Assembly (NCBI GenBank): GCA_013204395.1
Contig: JABMNZ010000013.1
Coordinates: 1 to 53,278 of the forward strand
Length of the DNA stretch: 53,278 bases
Direction of reading: 5' to 3'
From: Parcubacteria group bacterium
Lineage (GTDB): Bacteria; Patescibacteriota; Patescibacteriia; UBA9934; GWF2-40-263
The translations under genes and the position numbers were made by a program. The notes beneath the pieces are model-generated. The model was given only the letters and a program-made list of their open reading frames with translations. It searched no databases and was not told the DNA's origin. Positions 1 through 7,730 of the stretch are shown one piece after another; within the stretch, counting starts at the first letter, position 1, and every line of letters begins with the position of its first letter.

Positions 1-25
1 AAGCGGCGTTGAGCCACTTATTTTT

Positions 26-57
26 TTTAAAGAAAAATCCCGCCTGCGTTGGCGGGG
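26..57 (-). terminator. Intrinsic terminator of the first minus-strand gene
   Basis: Read on the minus strand, CCCGCC-AACGCA-GGCGGG forms a 6-bp GC stem followed by ATTTTTCTTT. It lies directly after the stop codon of the GC-rich membrane-protein gene and is oriented to end that transcript. Confidence 0.8.
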
Positions 58-83
58 GGGGGTCTGACTAGCCGGTCGTTGGG

Positions 84-695
84 CTAGCTTGGGTTGATGA
101 TCTCGACGCCGGAGATCTGATTGAGGCCTTTTTGGATAAGACCTTTGTGGATGGCGGCCCAGAACTTGAAGCCGAGTCCGAAGATGATCAGTCCCATGGC
201 CGTTACGAAGTGAGCCTGCACGACCACCGCGATCAGCAGAGTCAGCAGTATGAGCCTTAGGATCCACATCCTCCAGCGCTTCTCATTGACCAGCAGGCCA
301 ACCGTGCCCCGTTCCATGATCGAGTCTCTCATATCGCGGTCATCGTGATTGATTTTCTCGATGACTTCCAGCGACATCATGCCCATGCCGAGCGACAGGA
401 TCATCATCGACAGCCAGAAGAGGAAAATCGTGAGGTTCACGAGCCAGCTGGCTCCATCGAGGTAGAGGGGGCTGAGCACACCTGCGAGGAGTGCCGGGAT
501 TAGCAGTAGTCCGATGCAGTAGCCGACCAATTCACTGACGCTGATTTTGATTGACTTGCCCTCATCCTTGGGATGGCTGAGCCAGTACTCCCTGATCATG
601 CCGATCAGGTACTCAGGAAGATCCAGGCGCCCGAGTAGGGCATGATCCTTCTTGCTTAGTGTCTGTTGACCTGAAGCGTGGCGAACTAGGGTCAT
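84..695 (-). CDS. GC-rich orphan multi-pass membrane protein, unknown function
   Basis: I do not recognise this family. The 203-residue product has a polar N-terminus (TLVRHASGQQTLSKKDHALL), then about four hydrophobic segments, with a charged stretch (EKINHDDRDMRDS) in the middle. The open frame runs upstream to 764, but the ATG at 695 has a clear Shine-Dalgarno (GAAAGGGA) just before it, so I start there. Its own promoter (TTGACA, 17 bp, TATTCT) and its own terminator make it a single-gene unit diverging from secA. Codons end in G or C more often than in neighbouring genes, and it has a leader of about 40 bases, unlike secA. Transfer from another genome is possible. An integral membrane location is the only firm functional statement. 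Confidence 0.75.
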   Translation of the reverse strand: MTLVRHASGQQTLSKKDHALLGRLDLPEYLIGMIREYWLSHPKDEGKSIKISVSELVGYCIGLLLIPALLAGVLSPLYLDGASWLVNLTIFLFWLSMMILSLGMGMMSLEVIEKINHDDRDMRDSIMERGTVGLLVNEKRWRMWILRLILLTLLIAVVVQAHFVTAMGLIIFGLGFKFWAAIHKGLIQKGLNQISGVEIINPS

Positions 696-742
696 AGTGG
701 TCCCTTTCTGGACACGATGTTGCTGGGCATCAGCAAGACGTG

Positions 743-771
743 AGAATATTGGTAATATGCCCATTTGTCAA
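743..771 (-). promoter_or_regulatory. Promoter of the GC-rich membrane-protein gene
   Basis: On the minus strand the -35 TTGACA (771-766) and -10 TATTCT (748-743) are 17 bp apart. The predicted start near 736 leaves a leader of about 40 bases containing the Shine-Dalgarno of the gene that begins at 695. Confidence 0.7.
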
Positions 772-790
772 CAGTGCAGAGGCTATTTCC

Positions 791-819
791 TTGATTAAAT
801 TGGCTGAAAAGAGGATAAT
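791..819 (+). promoter_or_regulatory. secA promoter, apparently leaderless
   Basis: The -35 TTGATT (791-796) and -10 GATAAT (814-819) are separated by exactly 17 bp. Only 9 bases lie between the -10 box and the secA ATG at 829, so the mRNA should begin within a few bases of the start codon. No Shine-Dalgarno is present. Confidence 0.65.
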
Positions 820-828
820 CGGCCCCGT

Positions 829-3654
829 ATGAGCAAGCTATTAAAAGTACTTTTTGGAGATCCTAATAAGAAGATGTTGGCTGAGTTTGGTATTGAAGTT
901 GCCAAGATCAACGGTCTTGAGCCTGAGATAGCTGTGCTGTCGGATGAGCAGCTAAAAGACAAGACTCAGGAATTTAAAGACATTCTTGCCAAGGGTGCTG
1001 CTCTTGATGACATTCTTTATGAGGCCTTTGCTGTTGTTCGCGAGTCTGCAAAGCGAACGCTTCAGCAACGTCACTATGACGTGCAGCTTATCGGTGGACT
1101 AGCCATGCATCGTGGTCAGATTGCTGAGATGCGTACTGGTGAGGGAAAGACTCTTACATCAACACTCGCGATGTATACCAATGCATTGCGTGGCCAGGGG
1201 TGCCACTTGATTACGGTTAACGATTATCTGGCCCGACGTGATGCTGTGTGGATGGGGCAGATATTTCATTTTCTCGGATTGAGTGTGTCTGTCATCCAGC
1301 AGCAAGAGGCTTTTCTCTACGATCCTGGGTTTAAGCATCAGGAAGATAGCCTTGAGGGAGAGATGGCTGATAAAGAGCGTGATGCTACTGCAGAATTTTT
1401 AGTAAAAGAAGATTTCTTGCGTCCGTGTTCTCGGAAAGAAGCTTACGACGCTGACATTACCTATGGAACAAACAACCAGTTTGGTTTTGATTACCTGAGG
1501 GACAACATGGCCCCGACTCATGAGCAAACTGTCATGCGTGAGCTTCACTTTGCCATTATTGATGAGATTGACTCGATCTTGATCGATGAAGCGCGTACGC
1601 CATTGATTATTTCTGCGCCTGCTGAAAAATCTAATGAGTTGTATTCACGTTTTGCGATGATTGCGTCGACACTGAAAGAGAATGAAGATTTCAATATCGA
1701 TGAGAAGATGCGTGCGTCTACTCTTACAGAGGAGGGAATTGAGAAAATCGAAGCATCGCTTGGAATCGAGAACTTGTACGCCATTGAGCAGGGGATCTAT
1801 CAGCGTTATGCAGATACCGCCTTGCGTGCGCGCGCAAACTATCAGCGTGATGTCCATTATGTTGTGAAGGAGGGGGAGGTGATGATCGTTGATGAATTTA
1901 CTGGACGTCTCATGCCAGGACGACGTTTTTCAGAAGGGATTCACCAGGCCATCGAGGCCAAGGAGGGAGTGGACATTAAAAATGAAAGTCAGACTCTTGC
2001 AACAATTACGTTTCAGAATTTGTTCCGCATGTACCACAAGCTTTCTGGTATGACTGGTACGGCCGCAACAGAGGCTGAGGAGTTTGGAAAAATTTACAAT
2101 TTGGAAGTTGTTGAGATCCCCACAAATAAACCAATTGCACGTCTTGATCTCCAGGACCGAATCTTTAAGTCTGAGATTGGGAAGTATCAGGCGCTTGTTG
2201 AGGAGATTCGTGCAAAGCAAGAGCTGGGACAGCCAGTGCTTGTTGGTACTGCCAGTGTAGAGAAAAACGAAGCTTTACACTCGTTGCTCACAAAAAGTGG
2301 GATTAGGCATGAGGTTCTTAATGCAAAAAACCATGCCCGTGAAGCTGAGATTATTGCTCAAGCGGGTGCTGAAGGGGCCGTCACGGTTGCCACAAACATG
2401 GCTGGTCGTGGAGTTGATATTAAACTAGGTGGTAATCCAAGCACTCCAGAGACAGAACAGAAAGTCATAAGTTTGGGTGGTTTGCATGTGATCGGCACAG
2501 AAAGGCATGACTCTCGTCGAATTGACAATCAGTTGCGTGGACGTTCTGGTCGTCAGGGAGATCCTGGGTCAACGCAGTTTTATCTTTCAATGGATGACAA
2601 CTTGATGAGGATTTTCGGTTCTGACCGGGCCAGAGGAATGATGGACAAGCTTGGTATTCCAGATGACATGCCTATAGAGAACAAGTTCATTTCTGGATCC
2701 ATTGAGAAGGCCCAGACCCGTGTTGAAGGTCACCATTTTGATTCCCGTAAGCATCTTCTTGAATACGACGATGTATTGAACAAACACCGTGAGGTAGTCT
2801 ATGCCCGTCGTCTTGAGGTGCTCGATACGTTTCGTGACAACCCAGAAAAGATAAGAGACCGTGTCTTGGATGTGATTGAGGGTGAAGTCGAGCAAGTGGT
2901 TCTTTTTCACTCAAGCGAATTTGAGACTCCACCAAAGGGACCAAAAACAGAAGAAGAGCCCGGCGGAGCCGGCTCCGGCTCCGCCGGAAAGACACAGTGG
3001 GATGTTAAGGAAATAATCGAAACAACTGGAACAATTGTTGCGCTAACAGATGCGCAGAAAGGCGAGCTCTTAGACATTAGTTTAAAAGCCACACATGACA
3101 AGGAAGATATCGCTATAGGACGCAGCACGATTATCACAAAGATCATGGAGTTGGTGCGCGCGCAGTACGACAAGCTTGGAGATATTTTTGAAGAACCAAA
3201 AGACGTCCAGAATATTGAACGCGGAGTGATCCTGAGGGCGATCGACTTATTGTGGGTGGATCATCTTGCTGCTATGGGAGGACTGCGAACGGGTATTGGT
3301 CTACAGGGCTATGGTCAACGTGATCCATTGATCGAATACAAAAAAGAAGGGTTCAACATGTTCCAGACGCTTCTCGGATCTATCAATCATGAAATAACCC
3401 ACACATTTTTCAAGTACGCCAAGCACGCTGTGGACATGAAGGTTCAAAACGAATTAAATCGTTCAATGCTTAGCCGTGCTGGCGTGACAATGGCTGGAGC
3501 AGCAAAGACCATGGGTAGGAAGAATCCGATGCGTCTGGTTCAAGGAGCGGCTGTTGCGGGTGCGGCCCCGCAAGCAGAGCATGTAGAAAAAGTCGGTCGT
3601 AACGAACAATGTCCGTGTGGTAGTGGGAAAAAGTTTAAGAAGTGTCATGGTTAG
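829..3654 (+). CDS. secA: Preprotein translocase ATPase SecA
   Basis: SecA is the cytoplasmic ATPase that pushes unfolded preproteins through SecYEG. In the 941-residue product, Walker A (TGEGKT) is at 103-108, the DEID Walker B at about 245, and YGTNNQFGFDYLRDN precedes it. The motor motifs MAGRGVDIKLGG and QLRGRSGRQGD are intact, and the C-terminus is a zinc-binding CPCGSGKKFKKCHG tail. It is somewhat longer than many SecA proteins. There is an acidic insertion before the YGTNN motif (about residues 160-200) and a linker at about 706-725 that contains the in-frame palindromic repeat encoding PGGAGSGSAGK. It is transcribed from its own promoter. The partners SecD and SecF are about 10 kb downstream; SecYEG is not in the window. 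Confidence 0.98.
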   Translation: MSKLLKVLFGDPNKKMLAEFGIEVAKINGLEPEIAVLSDEQLKDKTQEFKDILAKGAALDDILYEAFAVVRESAKRTLQQRHYDVQLIGGLAMHRGQIAEMRTGEGKTLTSTLAMYTNALRGQGCHLITVNDYLARRDAVWMGQIFHFLGLSVSVIQQQEAFLYDPGFKHQEDSLEGEMADKERDATAEFLVKEDFLRPCSRKEAYDADITYGTNNQFGFDYLRDNMAPTHEQTVMRELHFAIIDEIDSILIDEARTPLIISAPAEKSNELYSRFAMIASTLKENEDFNIDEKMRASTLTEEGIEKIEASLGIENLYAIEQGIYQRYADTALRARANYQRDVHYVVKEGEVMIVDEFTGRLMPGRRFSEGIHQAIEAKEGVDIKNESQTLATITFQNLFRMYHKLSGMTGTAATEAEEFGKIYNLEVVEIPTNKPIARLDLQDRIFKSEIGKYQALVEEIRAKQELGQPVLVGTASVEKNEALHSLLTKSGIRHEVLNAKNHAREAEIIAQAGAEGAVTVATNMAGRGVDIKLGGNPSTPETEQKVISLGGLHVIGTERHDSRRIDNQLRGRSGRQGDPGSTQFYLSMDDNLMRIFGSDRARGMMDKLGIPDDMPIENKFISGSIEKAQTRVEGHHFDSRKHLLEYDDVLNKHREVVYARRLEVLDTFRDNPEKIRDRVLDVIEGEVEQVVLFHSSEFETPPKGPKTEEEPGGAGSGSAGKTQWDVKEIIETTGTIVALTDAQKGELLDISLKATHDKEDIAIGRSTIITKIMELVRAQYDKLGDIFEEPKDVQNIERGVILRAIDLLWVDHLAAMGGLRTGIGLQGYGQRDPLIEYKKEGFNMFQTLLGSINHEITHTFFKYAKHAVDMKVQNELNRSMLSRAGVTMAGAAKTMGRKNPMRLVQGAAVAGAAPQAEHVEKVGRNEQCPCGSGKKFKKCHG
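2957..2992 (+). repeat. In-frame palindromic GC-rich repeat, copy 1 (inside secA)
   Basis: A perfect 11-bp inverted repeat (CCGGCGGAGCC at 2960-2970, GGCTCCGCCGG at 2977-2987) encloses a 6-base loop. The 36-bp unit matches 17105-17140 in all but one base. It is read as PGGAGSGSAGK from residue 711 of SecA, in a linker between conserved SecA regions. Confidence 0.9.
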
Positions 3655-3670
3655 TGACTTGTGGTAAAAT
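3642..3670 (+). promoter_or_regulatory. hicBA promoter
   Basis: A -10 box TAAAAT (3665-3670) with a weak -35 (GTGTCA, 3642-3647) 17 bp upstream lies 8 bases before the hicB ATG. This is the same close spacing as at secA and again implies a leaderless or nearly leaderless mRNA. Confidence 0.5.
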
Positions 3671-3678
3671 TTTAATGT

Positions 3679-3897
3679 ATGAAACGCTTGAATCTTAAAA
3701 GTGTTGTCTGGAAAGAGGGAGACCGCTATATCTCCCAGTGTTTGAATGTGGACGTGGCAAGTTTTGGAAAAACAAAGAAAGAGGCATTGGCAAATCTTGA
3801 TGAGGCACTGAGTTTGTACTTTGAAGATGTGTCGCCAGAGACTGTGCAGAACGTTGGTCGCGCAGAAATCGTTCCCGTTCAAGTCAAGTATGCCTAG
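3679..3897 (+). CDS. hicB: HicB-family antitoxin
   Basis: This 72-residue protein shows the HicB fold pattern: an N-terminal strand (LKSVVWKEGDRYISQCLNVDVAS), then the G-T-KEALANLDEALSLYFED helix typical of the partially degraded RNase H-like antitoxin domain. HicB proteins bind and neutralise HicA and often repress their own operon. Here the C-terminus is short, with no obvious DNA-binding domain, so autoregulation is uncertain. The gene overlaps the downstream hicA start by 8 bases, which fits coupled translation. The order is antitoxin first, the reverse of the classic hicAB arrangement. Confidence 0.85.
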   Translation: MKRLNLKSVVWKEGDRYISQCLNVDVASFGKTKKEALANLDEALSLYFEDVSPETVQNVGRAEIVPVQVKYA

Positions 3898-4108
3898 TTC
3901 AATTTTGTTGAAACTCGTAGAAAGAGTCCTAAAAAAGAAGGGATTCTTTTTTGTTTCTCAAAAAGGAAGTCACATGAAATATCGAAAGAAGGGAAAACCG
4001 GGTCTGGTCGTTATTGTGCCAGTCCACGGCAAAGAGATTCCCTATGGAACATTTCGATCAATTCTACGACAATCTCAACTAGACGAAGCAGATTTTCGAT
4101 CGAAATGA
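3890..4108 (+). CDS. hicA: HicA-family mRNA interferase toxin
   Basis: HicA toxins are small double-stranded-RNA-binding-fold ribonucleases that cleave mRNA and tmRNA. The 72-residue product has the family pattern: an N-terminal helix (LKLVERVLKKKGFFF), then QKGSHMKYRKKG with the catalytic histidine in GSH, then VVIVPVHGKEIPYGTFRSILRQ. I start at the ATG at 3890, which overlaps the end of hicB; the open frame extends upstream to 3821 only inside hicB in another frame. With hicB it forms a complete type II toxin-antitoxin pair directly downstream of secA. Confidence 0.85.
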   Translation: MPSSILLKLVERVLKKKGFFFVSQKGSHMKYRKKGKPGLVVIVPVHGKEIPYGTFRSILRQSQLDEADFRSK

Positions 4109-4119
4109 CCACCTAGTAA

Positions 4120-4166
4120 TTATACATCCGCTAACTTTAGCTAAAACCTCGTCACTTGGTGACGAG
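4120..4166 (+). repeat. Duplicated control region, copy 1 (before the PPOX gene)
   Basis: This 47-bp block begins with TTATAC, contains the palindrome TTTAGCTAAA (4136-4145) and ends in a 9-bp hairpin CCTCGTCAC-TTG-GTGACGAGG (4147-4167). An ungapped copy with 8 mismatches lies at 4648-4694. Each copy ends 11-12 bases before a start codon, so promoter, operator and leader functions are possible. Confidence 0.7.
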
Positions 4167-4177
4167 GAAATCATCGT

Positions 4178-4636
4178 ATGAATGATGTTGATCTACAAGA
4201 ACTTGTATCTGAAATCATGGACGAAAGTTATTTAGTTTCACTTGCCATTGCTGACCAAGAGGGGGTCTGGGTTGCCGATGTTATTTTTGTTCGAGATGAA
4301 GAGTTGAATATTTACTGGCTGTCTAAAGATTGGCGACGACATTCAAAAGCCATTGAGAACGGTACTTCTGTTGCTTGTACGATCACATCAACAAAAGGTC
4401 CTGAAGATCCCGATAAGGGCCTTCAAATGATCGGTCAAGCAAGCCGGGTTGATGAAATTGATTACGAACTTGTAAAAAAATACTTCTCAAAAAGAAACAA
4501 ACCAGAGCCAGTAGATGGAGAAAATGTTATCGGAGATCATTTTTGGTACAAGTTGGTTCCCACTAAAATTGAGTTAATTTATGGACCAATGTTCGGCAAC
4601 GAGCGCCAAACATTCCAGCTGAATAATAAAGTATAA
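4178..4636 (+). CDS. Pyridoxamine-5'-phosphate-oxidase-like FMN-binding protein
   Basis: The 152-residue product fits the split-barrel flavin-binding family. It has an N-terminal helix (LQELVSEIMDESYLVSLAIAD), strands around WVADVIFVRDEELNIYWLSKDWRRHSKAI, a central GLQMIGQASRVDE strand and a C-terminal FWYKLVPTKIELIYGP typical of these proteins. Members bind FMN, F420 or heme and reduce or bind diverse small molecules; the substrate here cannot be told. It is preceded by the duplicated control region and by a weak ACGAGGAAA that could act as a ribosome-binding site. A hairpin (TATAAGCAC-CCG-GTGCTTATA, 4632-4652) overlaps its stop codon. Confidence 0.75.
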   Translation: MNDVDLQELVSEIMDESYLVSLAIADQEGVWVADVIFVRDEELNIYWLSKDWRRHSKAIENGTSVACTITSTKGPEDPDKGLQMIGQASRVDEIDYELVKKYFSKRNKPEPVDGENVIGDHFWYKLVPTKIELIYGPMFGNERQTFQLNNKV

Positions 4637-4647
4637 GCACCCGGTGC

Positions 4648-4694
4648 TTATACCAGAGCTAATTTTAGCTAAAACGCCGTCAGTTGGTGACGAG
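4648..4694 (+). repeat. Duplicated control region, copy 2 (before the Nudix gene)
   Basis: This block matches 4120-4166 without gaps at 39 of 47 positions. It keeps TTATAC and an extended palindrome TTTTAGCTAAAA (4663-4674), but the terminal hairpin is weakened (GTCA-GTTGG-TGAC). It ends 12 bases before the Nudix ATG at 4707. Confidence 0.7.
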
Positions 4695-4706
4695 AAGATT
4701 GAGCAT

Positions 4707-5129
4707 ATGACAGATCACATTAAAGTTGGGGCTGGGGTTGTTATCATCCAAGATGGTAAGACTTTGCTTGCAAAACGAATGGGATCGCATGCTGAGGGGT
4801 ATTATGGCTCTCTTGGCGGGCATGTTGAGTTCGGTGAGACTCCTGTTGAGGCTGTTAAGCGAGAAGCACTTGAAGAACTCGGAATCGAGATTGGGAATGT
4901 AAAGTTTGCAACGTGCACTAATATGATGAAGTACGGCAAGCATTATGTGGACATTTCGTTTACGGCTGAGATACTTAATGGTGAGCCGACTATCTGTGAA
5001 CCAGATAAGATTGCTCATGTTGGATGGTATGACCTCGACAATCTACCTGAGCCACTCTTTGAGCCCGTGAGAATTGTTCTTGATGCTATTAAAAACAAAC
5101 AAACTTACTTTGAAATCTGTGAAGAATAA
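4707..5129 (+). CDS. Nudix hydrolase
   Basis: The product contains a complete Nudix box, G-x5-E-x7-REALEELGI, starting at GGHVEFGETPVEAVKREAL, which binds the metal-diphosphate of nucleotide substrates. The N-terminal strand (VGAGVVIIQDGKTLLAKR) and the C-terminal HVGWYDLDNLPEPL match MutT-like dNTP or nucleotide-sugar pyrophosphohydrolases. The open frame reaches 4644, but that extension is encoded by the duplicated control region, so I start at the ATG at 4707 (140 residues). It overlaps the following HAD gene by 11 bases, suggesting a common transcript and perhaps nucleotide clean-up as a joint role. Confidence 0.85.
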   Translation: MTDHIKVGAGVVIIQDGKTLLAKRMGSHAEGYYGSLGGHVEFGETPVEAVKREALEELGIEIGNVKFATCTNMMKYGKHYVDISFTAEILNGEPTICEPDKIAHVGWYDLDNLPEPLFEPVRIVLDAIKNKQTYFEICEE

Positions 5130-5742
5130 CTACAAACATTTTCTATTCGATTTTGATGGGGTGATCGCAGACTCGTTTGAGGCTTGTTATGGCTTGTGCG
5201 ACGAGCTCGCATCTGGGCCTGTTACACGCGAGGAATATCGTCGCATGCACGAAGGGAATATTTACGAGCTTGAAAGCGAAGATGAGAAAATAGCTGAATC
5301 TATCACCTCAGAGCTTAACGAGGAACACTTCTATTTTAAGAAGTTTATTCCAATCATGCTTGAGATAAGTCCTTTTGATGGCATGGGTGAAGTGGTATCC
5401 AGCTGGTCACAGGGTGGGTCGTTACATGTCATAACCTCGTCGCTGACTTCGATTGTTGAGGAATTTTTGTCGCGCCATAAACTTCGTGATGATTTTCAAG
5501 GGGTATACGGCGCAGATGTGCACCCAAGCAAATTGAAAAAGATGGAGACCATTTTTGAGAAATATAACACCTCGCCATCGGACTGTTTGATGGTGACAGA
5601 CACTCTTGGCGACCTAAGAGAAGCTGAACGAGCTGGGGTGGATGCTGTGGCGGTTAGCTGGGGGTTCCACACTCCAGAGACATTAGCCAAAGGGAATCCA
5701 TTAAAAATACTTCATTCACCGCAGGAACTTCTTGATTTATAA
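5119..5742 (+). CDS. HAD-superfamily phosphatase
   Basis: The HAD motifs are in order: motif I DFDGVIADS near the N-terminus, motif II VITSS, a lysine region (HPSKLKKME) and motif IV MVTDTLGDLREAERAG, where the usual GD is TD. The cap region lies between motifs I and II. This is the phosphoglycolate/beta-phosphoglucomutase-like subfamily; the substrate is not evident. The start is uncertain. A GTG at 5119 gives 207 residues with motif I at the usual distance, while a TTG at 5074 would add 15 residues inside the Nudix gene. A terminator follows at 5741-5762. Confidence 0.8.
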   Translation: MKNNYKHFLFDFDGVIADSFEACYGLCDELASGPVTREEYRRMHEGNIYELESEDEKIAESITSELNEEHFYFKKFIPIMLEISPFDGMGEVVSSWSQGGSLHVITSSLTSIVEEFLSRHKLRDDFQGVYGADVHPSKLKKMETIFEKYNTSPSDCLMVTDTLGDLREAERAGVDAVAVSWGFHTPETLAKGNPLKILHSPQELLDL

Positions 5743-5762
5743 AACGCCTAACCGGCGTTTTT
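5741..5762 (+). terminator. Terminator after the HAD gene
   Basis: AAAACGCC-TAACC-GGCGTTTTT forms an 8-bp stem running into a T-run directly after the HAD stop codon. It closes the hicBA/PPOX/Nudix/HAD stretch. Confidence 0.8.
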
Positions 5763-5785
5763 CCTTTGTGATATCCTATGAGGGT

Positions 5786-6118
5786 ATGGCTTATGATGAA
5801 GAGCTTGCTAGTCGATTGAGACTTGCTGTCAAAGGTCGAGATGGTTTAAGCGAGAAGAATATGTTTGGCGGCCTAGCCATTTTTTTGAATGGGAACATGA
5901 CGGTTGGTCTGACAAACAAAGATGAGTTGATGCTCCGTGTTGGAAAGGATCACTATGAGACGATCCTTGAAATGGAGTATGCAAAGCCCATGACCTTTAC
6001 TGGGCGTTCGATGAAGGGATTCGTCTTTGTTGAACCAGAGGGGTTTGAAACGGATGGTGAGTTAGAGGGTTGGGTTGATCTTGCTTTTTCATTTACAAAA
6101 ACATTGCCAAAAAAATAA
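5786..6118 (+). CDS. TfoX/Sxy N-terminal-domain protein
   Basis: The 110-residue product consists of a TfoX N-terminal domain alone: KNMFGGLAIFLNGNMTVGL, then LMLRVGKDHYE and a FTGRSMKGFVFVEPEG strand. In Gammaproteobacteria TfoX/Sxy activates competence genes together with CRP, but stand-alone N-terminal domains are widespread and of unknown function. No regulon can be deduced here. The open frame extends upstream to 5732 through the terminator; the ATG at 5786 gives the usual MAYDEEL start. It lies 3 bases upstream of the broken gene at 6122. Confidence 0.8.
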   Translation: MAYDEELASRLRLAVKGRDGLSEKNMFGGLAIFLNGNMTVGLTNKDELMLRVGKDHYETILEMEYAKPMTFTGRSMKGFVFVEPEGFETDGELEGWVDLAFSFTKTLPKK

Positions 6119-6121
6119 GAT

Positions 6122-6343
6122 ATGTCTGAGTCTGGGCCACGAAGGGATTTTCATCAAAGAATTCCTGAACTTGCTAAAGAGCATGTGCTTGAACAAACCG
6201 GGGATGAAGAAGAGTCTGACTTTGAATTTGTTGGTCATGGGGGGGTCAAGTTGTTTTTAAAATACGCCAACGAGAAGGTCGTGAGGGAAAGTTTCGCTCC
6301 ATTGTTGCCAAGGCGAGTATGCCCCATATTCGCCGTGGTTTAG
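6122..6343 (+). CDS. N-terminal fragment of a frameshifted protein, unknown function
   Basis: I do not recognise this protein. The first 39 residues are polar and acidic, followed by FEFVGHGG. At that point the DNA has seven consecutive Gs (6239-6245), after which this frame runs 34 more residues to a stop. The -1 frame opens from the same place and is continuous with the coding frame at 6319-7125 (VVFKIRQREGREGKFRSIVAKAS leading into MPHIRRGLDLWAREQ). The simplest reading is one gene of about 334 codons (6122-7125) broken or frameshifted at the G-run. The causes could be a one-base assembly error, phase variation or programmed slippage. Confidence 0.55.
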   Translation: MSESGPRRDFHQRIPELAKEHVLEQTGDEEESDFEFVGHGGVKLFLKYANEKVVRESFAPLLPRRVCPIFAVV

Positions 6344-7125
6344 ATCTGTGGGCTCGTGAACAGATAAGAATTGCCCCCAGTGAAGCTTCTCAAGATTCCG
6401 TTCAGACGGGCACGTCATTTGTTGTAGAACAAAAAGAGAGGAATCGCATAATGATGGAGGGAGAGATTGCAAGAGAGAAGGATTTTTTTGATCAAGTGAA
6501 AAAGTTCTTTCCAAAAAAGACTCTTTTAAATAGTCGGGCAAAAATTCAAACCCTGAACGTTGGTCCAAAAATTGCAGCAGAGATTCTGGAAGATCTCGGC
6601 CATGAAGATGCATCCTCAGGACAGACGCATGAAGTTGAGGCCATTGTACGTTATCAAGAACTTTTACTTGAGGAAGTTGAGCTTGGAAAAGAGGGGGTGT
6701 CAAGCTTTGGTATGCGATATATTGAACGAATGAATATTCCCTTTGCGGAATATGAGCGTTTGAATCAGCAAACTTTACTTGATGTAGAAACTATCGATAC
6801 GAAGCTTTTTTTTAAGAGTCTTCATGGACAAACAGCGGAGTTATTGATGGAGGCTCGAGAGGATAAGGAGTTGGAAAAGGTTCTTAAAGATCTCGTTGAG
6901 AGAATTATTGATTTTACAAACACTTCTGGTGAGATGCTTGATATCGCTGGCCAGGGAAATATTCGAGTGTATAAAGATCCAGAGGGTAAATGGGGGTATT
7001 TGTTGATGGATGTTTATGCCGGAGTGGATTGGAAGAATGCTGTTGAAGCAGCCCAAGAGCTGACACATCTTCATTCTGCTTTGCCACGAGAGGTTATTAC
7101 TGACCTGGTAAACGGAATAAATTAG
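6319..7125 (+). CDS. Main part of the frameshifted protein, unknown function
   Basis: The 268-residue open frame is mostly helical and highly charged, with no signal peptide or membrane segment, and I know no matching family. The ATG at 6319 has no ribosome-binding site. The same frame is open upstream to the seven-G run at 6239-6245, so the true N-terminus is probably the ATG at 6122 in another frame. The C-terminal part (LLMDVYAGVDWKNAVEAAQELTHLHSALPREV) looks like a folded domain. It sits between a TfoX-N gene and a small unknown gene, probably in one transcript. Confidence 0.6.
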   Translation: MPHIRRGLDLWAREQIRIAPSEASQDSVQTGTSFVVEQKERNRIMMEGEIAREKDFFDQVKKFFPKKTLLNSRAKIQTLNVGPKIAAEILEDLGHEDASSGQTHEVEAIVRYQELLLEEVELGKEGVSSFGMRYIERMNIPFAEYERLNQQTLLDVETIDTKLFFKSLHGQTAELLMEAREDKELEKVLKDLVERIIDFTNTSGEMLDIAGQGNIRVYKDPEGKWGYLLMDVYAGVDWKNAVEAAQELTHLHSALPREVITDLVNGIN

Positions 7126-7143
7126 GCTCGTGCAGTCAATGGA

Positions 7144-7362
7144 ATGGCATCTATTTTAGGGGTAAAGAAAAAGATCAAAGTTTTTGATGAGCAGGTGACG
7201 TATGAGTCGACGATACGAATGTTTTCCGCCACCGCTATTCGCGTGCTTCAGAAAACGTTTTCTTGGCCAGACAGAAAAGAGTTCCCAGATCCTGGGCCGG
7301 GAACGGTCAACGCAGAATCACTTGAAGCAACGGTAAAACTTCCTCCAAAGAATAGAACATGA
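7144..7362 (+). CDS. Small hypothetical protein
   Basis: The 72-residue product begins with GVKKKIKVFDEQVTYESTIRMFSATAIRVLQKTF and ends in a proline-rich tail. It has no recognised domain or membrane segment. The stop codon overlaps the next start (ATGA), and the gene lies 18 bases after the frameshifted gene, which supports it as a real member of the run. The name and role remain open. Confidence 0.45.
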   Translation: MASILGVKKKIKVFDEQVTYESTIRMFSATAIRVLQKTFSWPDRKEFPDPGPGTVNAESLEATVKLPPKNRT

Positions 7363-7721
7363 TACTTCGACCTGTGGACAAAAAAGGCCTGCTTGTTTGG
7401 TTGCTACTCGGTGGTGGAATATATGCTTTGTTTAGATATACTTTACCTGTGGCAGGTATCCTAAACGTAATATTGGCTGCGAGTTTGGCTGCTTTTCTAG
7501 TGATGATGATCGATAAGGTGCAGGCAATCCAAGGCGGCAGGAGACTTTCTGAAAGGTCCTTGTATCTGATAGCATTGTTTGGTGGATCACCAGGAGTGGT
7601 TATAGGGGTCTACCTTCTCCATCATAAAAACCGTAAACTTAAGTTCAAGATTATTCTTTTCATGCTTGTATTCTTGCAGATGGTGATTGCATACTTTTTG
7701 CAGACAAGACTTGCTAATTAA
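7359..7721 (+). CDS. DUF1294-family membrane protein
   Basis: The 120-residue protein has about four hydrophobic segments and the family signature: DKVQAIQGGRRLSERSLYLIALFGGSPGVVIGVYLLHHKNRKLKF, in which R-x-SER, GGSPG and HK-x-RK-x-KF are the conserved parts. DUF1294 proteins are small inner-membrane proteins with no established function, sometimes fused to cold-shock domains in other bacteria. There is a four-base ATGA overlap with the previous gene. Confidence 0.8.
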   Translation: MILRPVDKKGLLVWLLLGGGIYALFRYTLPVAGILNVILAASLAAFLVMMIDKVQAIQGGRRLSERSLYLIALFGGSPGVVIGVYLLHHKNRKLKFKIILFMLVFLQMVIAYFLQTRLAN

Positions 7722-7730
7722 CAACCATAT

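Noticed and set aside
4632-4652. Terminator after the PPOX gene
   Set aside because: The 9-bp hairpin is real, but no T-run follows on either strand and it merges with the duplicated control region. I treat it as a possible regulatory hairpin only.
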